From: CAZQGE01 sp964592815
GTDB lineage: Bacteria > Bacillota > Clostridia > Christensenellales > CAG-917
Assembly (NCBI GenBank): GCA_964592815.1
Contig: CAZQGE010000008.1
Span: forward strand, 1 to 38,338
DNA: 38,338 bases
Direction of reading: 5' to 3'
Shown here: positions 32,791-38,338 of the stretch, one piece after another
How the letters are laid out: each line of letters starts with the position of its first letter
Position numbering within the stretch: the stretch's first letter is position 1
Position numbers and translations under genes: made by a program
The notes under the pieces: generated by a model
The model's database searches: none
Seen by the model: only the letters and a program-made list of their open reading frames with translations
What the model was told of the DNA's origin: nothing

Positions 32791-33864
32791 ATGAAAATAA
32801 CTAACAATCAAAAAGAGCCTACAAAAGAAATCACCGATACTGTTGACAATATCGGTGATTTTTCGATTAATAAAAATACTTATAACAATTCAGATGAAAA
32901 TATGGAAAACTTGAATAAAAAAGTGGAAACTCAAGGAAACGACACGTCAAAAAATCTAAGTCCAATAAATATCTCAAAAAAAGCAGAAGATATTACAATC
33001 AAAAAACCTGAAGTCGACATTAAAGATGATGGCACAGATACGCACGCAATCAAAGCTGAAAAAAAACGAAAAGCTATCAACCGCACGTTGGCAGAGAAAT
33101 CAAAAATTGAAGTTTCTGTTGACGATAAACACGTTAAAAATGAAAGAACCAAGAAAAAACGAAATTTATGGTGGTTGAAAATTGGTGTTATATCTTTGTT
33201 TTTATCTGCTTTTATTAGCTTTATAAGTGAAATGACAGCTTCAACAGAGCAAATTATCGTTACGGTAATGTTGCTTATGTTCTTAATTTTAGCAAGTATT
33301 TTATTCGACGGAATTGGCGTTGCGGCAACGTCTTGCGACATAACGCCTATACGTTCAATGGCTTCAAAAAAGATTTACGGGGCAAAAACTGCATTATGGC
33401 TTGTTAAAAACAATGAGAAAGTTTCAAACGTTTGTAATGATGTAATTGGAGATATATTTGGTATCATTTCTGGTGCTTGCACAGCTGCGATTGTTGTAAA
33501 AATTGTTGCTGTAACCGATATTGCTTGGCAAAGGTGGTTAACAATTTTAATTTCAAGCATTGTTGCTGCTCTTACTATTGGTGGAAAAGCGTTTTTGAAA
33601 GATATTGCTATATCCAATTCAAAAGAGTTTATAATGTTTGTGGCGAGAATTATTGCAATCTTTTCACCAGAGGAAAGAAAACGCAAAAAGAACGCCGAAA
33701 TAAAAAGAAAAAAACGTCAAGCAGAAATTGAAAAAAGCAAGTTAAATGAAAACGGAACTTTTGAAACCTCAAACGTTGACGGTAAAGATAAGAATGAAGG
33801 CAAAAGAATTAAAACGTCTGAATATACAAAAACCGACACCACTCAAAAAAACAATCATAAATAA
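32791..33864 (+). CDS. oapA: OLE-associated membrane protein OapA, extended form
   Basis: A 357-residue protein starting 20 bases after the OLE RNA, with GAGG at 32783-32786. Residues 1-125 are hydrophilic, charged and probably disordered. About four membrane segments follow (roughly 128-147, 154-178, 222-243, 248-264), plus an amphipathic stretch at 276-291 and a basic, charged tail (292-357). DVIGD at 217-221 matches the DxxxD motif described for OapA. The stretch from LFDGIGVAATSC to the DxxxD segment looks distantly like CNNM/DUF21 transport domains; this is only an impression. Known OapA proteins are around 200 residues, so both tails are unusual. A terminator hairpin lies in codons 14-25. 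Confidence 0.8.
   Translation: MKITNNQKEPTKEITDTVDNIGDFSINKNTYNNSDENMENLNKKVETQGNDTSKNLSPINISKKAEDITIKKPEVDIKDDGTDTHAIKAEKKRKAINRTLAEKSKIEVSVDDKHVKNERTKKKRNLWWLKIGVISLFLSAFISFISEMTASTEQIIVTVMLLMFLILASILFDGIGVAATSCDITPIRSMASKKIYGAKTALWLVKNNEKVSNVCNDVIGDIFGIISGACTAAIVVKIVAVTDIAWQRWLTILISSIVAALTIGGKAFLKDIAISNSKEFIMFVARIIAIFSPEERKRKKNAEIKRKKRQAEIEKSKLNENGTFETSNVDGKDKNEGKRIKTSEYTKTDTTQKNNHK
32830..32863 (+). terminator. Intrinsic terminator inside the 5' end of oapA
   Basis: ATCACCGATA (32830-32839) and TATCGGTGAT (32850-32859) form a perfect 10-bp stem followed by TTTTT (32859-32863). It is a standard terminator in shape, yet it lies within the reading frame of oapA, 13 codons after the ATG. It would give an OLE transcript of about 670 nt, with oapA expressed only by read-through or when ribosomes cover the hairpin. 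Confidence 0.75.
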
Positions 33865-33865
33865 C

Positions 33866-33893
33866 AAAAAAACAGCTTTATAAGCTGTTTTTT
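33866..33893. terminator. Bidirectional terminator between oapA and the small membrane-protein gene
   Basis: An A-run then ACAGCTT (33872-33878) pairs with AAGCTGT (33882-33888), followed by a run of T to 33893. It is symmetric and serves both convergent genes. Confidence 0.88.
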
Positions 33894-33914
33894 ATATATC
33901 AATCAAAAATATAG

Positions 33915-34220
33915 CTACTTCTTTTCGTTTTGTTGCGTTTCTTCTGTTTGTTCATTGTTTTCGCTTTCTTCTATTGCTTTATCGATAACTTCATCAATCT
34001 TTGATTTCTTAGATTTTTTTTCTTTATTCGGATTTTTTGAATCTTTTTTTGTAGCTTGTGCATCTGCATTAGATTTTGTACGCCACGGAGTATCCTTTGC
34101 TTTACTCTTTGATTTTTTTGCTGAATAAATGCACGCGATAATGATTAAAACAAATACAAACCCCGACATTCCTTCAATTATTTTTATTCCAAATTCGCTT
34201 ATAGCTAATAAAACTAACAT
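33915..34220 (-). CDS. Small single-pass membrane protein with charged tail, unknown function
   Basis: A 101-residue protein. One or two hydrophobic stretches lie at residues 1-35, the main helix being at about 18-34 (MSGFVFVLIIIACIYSA). A Lys/Ser-rich then Glu/Gln-rich hydrophilic tail follows. I recognise no family. It interrupts the oapA-nadK order on the opposite strand and is driven by a perfect promoter whose predicted start is the ATG itself. No ribosome binding site precedes that ATG. An internal ATG (M18) has AAGGA directly touching it, too close to work. Its architecture resembles the gamma-like protein at 11372, but the sequences differ. Confidence 0.65.
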   Translation of the reverse strand: MLVLLAISEFGIKIIEGMSGFVFVLIIIACIYSAKKSKSKAKDTPWRTKSNADAQATKKDSKNPNKEKKSKKSKIDEVIDKAIEESENNEQTEETQQNEKK

Positions 34221-34226
34221 AGCTGT

Positions 34227-34255
34227 ATTATAAGATTGAGCGTTGTTTATGTCAA
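34227..34255 (-). promoter_or_regulatory. Consensus promoter of the small membrane-protein gene, leaderless type
   Basis: On the minus strand TTGACA (34255-34250) and TATAAT (34232-34227) are 17 bp apart, a perfect consensus. Seven bases after the -10 box is the A of the ATG (34220), so no leader remains. Confidence 0.7.
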
Positions 34256-34404
34256 CGAGATTTTATTGCAACAAAAATACCTAAATATTCTTACAATAAA
34301 ATTTATATAAAAAACTGCAAAATTATATTTAGATATTCAGTTTTATCATTTTGTCTAATTAAAAGATTATCAATGTATAAAATACAATAAATCTTACTTT
34401 TCAG

Positions 34405-34433
34405 TTGTATAATTGCATAGAATGATGTATAAT
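34405..34433 (+). promoter_or_regulatory. nadK promoter, leaderless type
   Basis: TATAAT at 34428-34433, preceded 17 bp upstream by a poor TTGTAT, predicts a start at 34440, the A of the nadK ATG. A second TATAAT at 34408-34413 has no visible -35. No ribosome binding site precedes the ATG in either case. Confidence 0.5.
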
Positions 34434-34439
34434 CTGCTT

Positions 34440-35252
34440 ATGAAACTTGTTAAGTTAGCTATAATTTCTAAAAATTCGGAAAATAATGCCGACGTAAGAA
34501 AAACTTTGCTTGATTATTTAGAAAATACAGGCAATTTCTTTATTGAAAATTTTGCAAACGTAAATGACGTTGCGCCTGATGTTGACGCCATATTAGTCTT
34601 TGGCGGTGATGGGACGATGTTGAAGGCTGCAAAAAAAGGTGCGCAAATAAACGCAAAAGTTTTAGGTGTTAATTTGGGCAACGTTGGTTTTTTGGCAGAA
34701 TTAGAAAGCTCAGTTAAAGGCAATTATCTCGAAAGTTTATTGCTTAACGGAAACTTTGAAGAAAAGTTTATGCTTACCGCAAATTGTGGAGGCAAAAATT
34801 TTAATGCCTTAAACGATATTGTAATAAAAAGTTTGTCAACTCGACCTATTTATTTGGATTTGTACGTTGACGGAAACTTTGTTGACAGTTATCACAGCGA
34901 TGGCTTAATATTGTCAACACCGACAGGTTCAACTGCATATTCCTTGTCAGCGGGAGGCCCTGTTATTGCGCCAGACGTTAATGCAATAATCATAAACCCA
35001 GTTTGTCCTCACTCTTTGCACTCTCGTGCATTAGTAGTAAGCGATAAATCAAAAATTGAAGTTATTGCAAAAGGTGATGAAAATGCGGAATTGATTGTTG
35101 ACGGAGATTTGCAAATTGAGCTCAAAAACAATGAAAAAGCCGAAATTTTCAAGGCTAAAAACAAATGCAAATTTATAATAGACGCAAGTCAAAAATCATT
35201 TTACAAAAGACTTTTAGAAAAGATGAATAGGTGGGGAACTACTTACCGTTAA
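34440..35252 (+). CDS. nadK: NAD kinase
   Basis: A 270-residue NAD kinase that makes NADP. Motifs are FGGDGTML, LGNVGFLAEL, LNDIVIK and DGLILSTPTGSTAYSLSAGGP. I choose the ATG at 34440 (MKLVKLAIISKN). An in-frame ATG at 34413 would add nine atypical residues overlapping the promoter. nadK-argR-recN is a conserved Bacillota block and often lies beside OLE RNA. Confidence 0.93.
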   Translation: MKLVKLAIISKNSENNADVRKTLLDYLENTGNFFIENFANVNDVAPDVDAILVFGGDGTMLKAAKKGAQINAKVLGVNLGNVGFLAELESSVKGNYLESLLLNGNFEEKFMLTANCGGKNFNALNDIVIKSLSTRPIYLDLYVDGNFVDSYHSDGLILSTPTGSTAYSLSAGGPVIAPDVNAIIINPVCPHSLHSRALVVSDKSKIEVIAKGDENAELIVDGDLQIELKNNEKAEIFKAKNKCKFIIDASQKSFYKRLLEKMNRWGTTYR

Positions 35253-35264
35253 ACGGAGGATAAT

Positions 35265-35720
35265 ATGTCAAGAGCAAACAGACAATACAAAATATTGGAA
35301 ATCATATCGAAATTTGATATTGACACACAAGAGGAACTTGTTGAACGCCTAAAAAATGAAGGCTACAATGTAACGCAAGCCACAATTTCTCGTGATGTCA
35401 AAGATATGAATATTATAAAAACTTTGTCAGATGATGGAAGGCACTATAAATACGTTGCTCAACAACAAAAAGAAACTTCTAGTTCAGATAAATATTTGAG
35501 AGTGTTCAGAAGCACAGTTTTGTCAATCCGAGCGGCTGAAAACCTCATTGTTCTCAAAACTGAAATAGGAAGCGCAGGTCCTGCTGCCGCCTTAATTGAC
35601 AAATTAGATTACCCTGAAGTTCTGGGAGTTATAGCAGGTGATGATACCATTTTTGTTGCAATAGATTCAATTTATAACACAGACAAAGTCGTAGAAAAAC
35701 TTGAAGATTTACTTCAATAA
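35265..35720 (+). CDS. argR: Arginine repressor ArgR/AhrC
   Basis: A 151-residue arginine-sensing regulator. The N-terminal winged helix shows IISKFDIDTQEELVERLKNEGYNVTQATISRDVKDM. The C-terminal trimerisation and arginine-binding domain shows SAGPAAALIDKLDYPEVLGVIAGDDTIF, with the GDDT arginine site. AGGAGG-like CGGAGGA precedes the ATG. It may also influence recombination genes by location, but no ARG boxes were confirmed. Confidence 0.95.
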   Translation: MSRANRQYKILEIISKFDIDTQEELVERLKNEGYNVTQATISRDVKDMNIIKTLSDDGRHYKYVAQQQKETSSSDKYLRVFRSTVLSIRAAENLIVLKTEIGSAGPAAALIDKLDYPEVLGVIAGDDTIFVAIDSIYNTDKVVEKLEDLLQ

Positions 35721-35731
35721 TATTATCGCTT

Positions 35732-37444
35732 ATGTTATCAACTTTATCCATAGAAAATATTGCGCTGATAGACAAATTAGAATTGACGCTTGATGACGGC
35801 TTAAACATTTTAAGCGGTGAAACAGGCGCAGGCAAGTCAATTATCATTGACTCCTTAAATTTTGTTTTGGGCGAAAGAGCAGACAAAACTTTGATTAGAT
35901 ACGGCACGGAGTATGCAATAGTCCAAGCCGTTTTTTCTAATTACGAAAACTATTTCGTTAAGGCTTATTTAGAAGATATAGGCGTAGATATTGAAGAAAT
36001 TTTGGTTTTGCGACGTAAAATGAGTTTGGACGGCAAAAATGAGTGCCGAATAAACGGAAAACCTGTTACGCTTTCTATGCTTAAAGGGCTTACTGAACTT
36101 TTGGTAGATATTCACGGACAACACCAACATCAGTCATTACTTAAAGTTCAAAACCACATAAATTTGCTAGATATGATAGGCGGTTCAATAATAAGTGAGC
36201 AAGTTGAAAAAGTTAAAACTGCTTATGAAAAATATCAAGCGTTAAAAAAGGAATTTGCCAAATTTGGCGATGATAATGAACGCGCTAGAAAAATTGATTT
36301 GCTAAGTTATCAAGTTGATGAAATATCCAAAGCAGACGTCTATGTAAATGAGGAAGAAGAACTGCTTGAAAAGCGTAAACGTGTACGAAATCTTGAAAAA
36401 ATTTTGGAAGCGTTGAATTTTGCAAAAAATTCATTAGATGGTTACGAAAGTTCAAGCGTAAGCGTAAATTTGAAGAATACAATCACTCAAATAAATACGA
36501 TTGCGCAATATGACCAAAGAATCAGCAATTTATCTGAACGACTTGAAAACTCTAAAGCTGAAATTATTGATATATCTGAAACTTTTGGTGATATGCTTGA
36601 AGAACTTAATTTTGATTCAAATTCTGCTGATGAAATTGAAAATAGATTGGAAATTGTCAGAAATATACAACGGAAATACGGTGGTAATTTTGAAGCTTTA
36701 ACCTTGTTTTACAACAAAGCAAAGGAAGAACTTGCTATGCTTGAAAATGCAACTGAAATAGTTCTTGAAATTGAAAAAGAAATAAGTGTTGCAGAAAAGC
36801 ATTTGGTCATTTTTGCCAAAGAACTTACCAACATTAGGCAAAACGTGGCAAATAAGTTTGAAAAAGCGATAATTGATGAACTAAATGATTTAGGAATGGC
36901 TGGTTCGACGTTCAAAGTAGATATTGTTTCAGATTTTTCTGCCTCAAAAATTAGTGATAACGGGGCGGACCTGATTGAATTTTTAATATCGGCTAACAAA
37001 GGAGAACCACTTAAACCTTTGGCTAAAATTATATCAGGCGGTGAAATGTCACGTTTTATGCTTGCACTCAAAAATATTGTTGCCGACATTGACGGAATTC
37101 AAACAATGGTGTTTGACGAAATTGATACTGGTATATCTGGCAAAATAAGCGCAGTTGTTTCAGAGAAGATGTGCAATATCTCTCGAAACAGGCAAGTAAT
37201 TGCAGTAACACATATGCCAAGCCTCGCCGCTATGGCAGACAGCCATTTCTTGATTAAAAAATATTCCGATGAAAACAAAACATACACGGAAATTTTGCCA
37301 CTTGAAGATGACACAGACGAAATTGCAAGGCTTATTGGTGGCAGCGATTATTCAAGTCACGCTGTACCTCACGCAAAAGAAATGAAAGCGTGGGCAAATA
37401 AATTCAAAAAAACAGCCAAAGGCAAGGTTATAGCTTTTAACTAA
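35732..37444 (+). CDS. recN: DNA repair protein RecN
   Basis: A 570-residue SMC-like ATPase for double-strand-break repair. Walker A SGETGAGKSIIIDSL lies near residue 28-42, with IHGQHQHQ after it. A long coiled coil fills the centre (about 150-350), followed by the ABC signature ISGGEMSRFMLALK, Walker B MVFDEIDTGISG and the H-loop AVTHMPSLAAMAD. It starts 11 bases after the argR stop. No ribosome binding site is visible. A TATTAT at 35721-35726 lies 6 bases before the ATG, but there is no proper -35 box. Confidence 0.95.
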   Translation: MLSTLSIENIALIDKLELTLDDGLNILSGETGAGKSIIIDSLNFVLGERADKTLIRYGTEYAIVQAVFSNYENYFVKAYLEDIGVDIEEILVLRRKMSLDGKNECRINGKPVTLSMLKGLTELLVDIHGQHQHQSLLKVQNHINLLDMIGGSIISEQVEKVKTAYEKYQALKKEFAKFGDDNERARKIDLLSYQVDEISKADVYVNEEEELLEKRKRVRNLEKILEALNFAKNSLDGYESSSVSVNLKNTITQINTIAQYDQRISNLSERLENSKAEIIDISETFGDMLEELNFDSNSADEIENRLEIVRNIQRKYGGNFEALTLFYNKAKEELAMLENATEIVLEIEKEISVAEKHLVIFAKELTNIRQNVANKFEKAIIDELNDLGMAGSTFKVDIVSDFSASKISDNGADLIEFLISANKGEPLKPLAKIISGGEMSRFMLALKNIVADIDGIQTMVFDEIDTGISGKISAVVSEKMCNISRNRQVIAVTHMPSLAAMADSHFLIKKYSDENKTYTEILPLEDDTDEIARLIGGSDYSSHAVPHAKEMKAWANKFKKTAKGKVIAFN

Positions 37445-37672
37445 AATTCCAAGAATATAACTTAAATCAATATGATTTATACAAATATAAACAATATATA
37501 TAAGAGAAAATAAAATGATTGATTTAGCTATAAACAATATATATAAAAAAAACTATAAATAAAATTAGGTAAATACAGCTATAAATATGTAAATTTAAGC
37601 TAAATAAGCACAAAACAAATTAAAATACAAAAATATAAGATTGTTTAATATACCTAAAAAATAAAAGAAAAA
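37445..37672. repeat. AT-rich spacer with an 18-bp direct repeat
   Basis: TATAAACAATATATATAA occurs at 37486-37503 and again at 37529-37546, each preceded by GATTTA at a slightly different distance. AGCTATAAA also recurs nearby. No gene, DnaA-box cluster or known element was found. Confidence 0.55.
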
Positions 37673-37694
37673 ACGAAAGGCAATTACCTTTCGT
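37673..37694. terminator. Terminator of rnpB (and probably recN)
   Basis: ACGAAAGG (37673-37680) and CCTTTCGT (37687-37694) form an 8-bp stem. T-runs follow in both directions: TTTTTC on the plus strand and TTTTTTCTTTTATTTT on the minus strand. Confidence 0.85.
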
Positions 37695-37704
37695 TTTTCA
37701 TAAA

Positions 37705-38020
37705 TGAGAATAGTCTATAAGCCGAGTTCTGTCTTAAACGGTCATCTATCTAGACCGACAGTTGCCTGACGGTTCAAGCGATTTTGAAACTTGCGGGTAG
37801 CTTTATAGCGTTTCTTTCTCTTGCATCGAGTGGGGTTTACATCGCGCCTTGTCGCCAATTTGCGGGTGAGCTCTTACCTCGCCTTTCCATCCTTACCCTT
37901 GCGGGCGGTATTTTTCTGTTGCACTGTCCTTGAAGTCACCTTCACTGGGAGTTACCCAGCACTCTTACCCTGTGATGCTCGGACTTTCCTCATATTTCTA
38001 TGCGACCGTTCGGCTATCTC
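37705..38020 (-). ncRNA. rnpB: RNase P RNA
   Basis: The catalytic RNA that trims tRNA 5' ends. On the minus strand the conserved GAGGAAAGTCC (near 37993-37983), GGATGGAAAGGCGAGG, and the 3' ACAGAACTCGGCTTATAG (37735-37716) are plain. Flanking GAGATAGCC at the 5' end pairs loosely with GGCTTATAGACT at the 3' end. The length of about 316 nt is normal but short. A minus-strand promoter TTGCCA (38055-38050) and TTTAAT (38032-38027) with a 17-bp spacer predicts a start at 38020. The ends are approximate. Confidence 0.94.
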
Positions 38021-38026
38021 CAAGAT

Positions 38027-38055
38027 ATTAAAGCATATTTTATAATTTTTGGCAA
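38027..38055 (-). promoter_or_regulatory. rnpB promoter
   Basis: On the minus strand TTGCCA and TTTAAT are 17 bp apart. The predicted start (38020, a G) matches the expected 5' end of RNase P RNA. Confidence 0.6.
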
Positions 38056-38338
38056 GTGAGTAAAAAAAGATTAAGTTTTTATTATATTAAACAAATCAAT
38101 TTCTATTGTTTCAACATAGGTTTTTATGTATTAACTTTATATATTACAAATTTACGTCGATTTATTTATTAAATCTATTTCAATAAATTATAAGAATAAA
38201 ATCTAGAATAAAATCTATAAATTTTAATACTTTTAGTAATTAAATAAATATACCGTCTGATTATGTTGTCTAATATTCACATTTGAACATATATACAAAA
38301 TTACAAGGATAAAATTGTGCATATTAGGCAAAATAAAA
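38056..38338. other. AT-rich end of the window
   Basis: No gene is supported. A short tandem AATAAAATCTA occurs twice near 38193-38217. The next gene presumably starts beyond the window. Confidence 0.5.

Noticed and set aside
32596..32811. A 71-codon minus-strand reading frame over the 3' part of the OLE RNA
   Set aside because: It is antisense to a structured RNA, has no ribosome binding site and no recognisable protein sequence.
37445..37672. Replication origin in the AT-rich repeat region
   Set aside because: No DnaA-box cluster and no dnaA, dnaN or other origin genes nearby.
37821..38045. A 74-codon plus-strand reading frame
   Set aside because: It lies antisense to RNase P RNA and is an artefact of its GC-richer sequence.
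1..38338. CRISPR arrays, transposons or prophage
   Set aside because: No regularly spaced repeats, no transposase or phage structural genes. The only integration-like trace is the 17-bp tRNA repeat.

Overview
The window is an AT-rich chromosomal segment from a low-GC, Gram-positive-type bacterium, most likely an uncultured member of the class Clostridia (Bacillota). The evidence is gene content and order: pcrA-ligA, yicC-gmk-rpoZ-coaBC-priA-def-fmt-rsmB-rlmN-rsgA-rpe, spoVM-rpmB, yloU-yloV(fakA)-recG and nadK-argR-recN are Bacillota housekeeping blocks. A small spoVM-like gene suggests descent from endospore formers. An OLE RNA locus, known mainly from anaerobic or extremophilic Bacillota, fits this placement. 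No phage, transposon, CRISPR array or defence island was seen.
Layout. 1-3.9 kb: a glycerophosphodiesterase gene (minus) diverges from lepA-hemW through interlocked promoters. 4.1-8.7 kb: a divergent PRPP-synthetase-like gene, a metallo-beta-lactamase-fold protein, rho and a DUF2804 gene. 8.7-9.1 kb: tRNA-Ser(GGA) with its own terminator, a 17-bp copy of its 3' end and a second terminator. 9.2-11.7 kb: two leader-controlled transport units. pnuC sits behind an uncharacterised attenuator-like leader. A pair like the beta and gamma subunits of sodium-pump decarboxylases sits behind a riboswitch that resembles the yybP-ykoY (Mn2+) class. 11.7-12.6 kb: a DUF1508 protein (minus). 12.7-16.9 kb: pcrA-ligA. 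17.0-27.2 kb: a tightly packed operon from yicC to rpe. 27.2-27.7 kb: spoVM and rpmB (minus). 27.8-31.9 kb: asp23-fakA-recG. 32.2-33.9 kb: a roughly 580-nt structured RNA identified as OLE RNA, followed by its membrane-protein partner gene oapA. 33.9-34.2 kb: a small membrane-protein gene (minus). 34.4-37.4 kb: nadK-argR-recN. 37.7-38.0 kb: RNase P RNA (minus). The last 300 bases are AT-rich with no supported gene.
The most interesting points are as follows. (1) The OLE RNA-oapA locus has a near-consensus promoter and an intrinsic terminator placed inside the first 25 codons of oapA, and its OapA is unusually extended. (2) A metal-type riboswitch controls orphan decarboxylase beta/gamma-like genes that lack an alpha subunit. 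(3) Three promoters (pcrA, nadK and a small membrane-protein gene) place the predicted transcription start exactly on the ATG, which suggests leaderless mRNAs. (4) A 28-codon spoVM is present at the syntenic position. (5) prpC-prkC and remA are missing from an otherwise conserved operon order. Starts, promoters and structures were read by eye; no database search was run.
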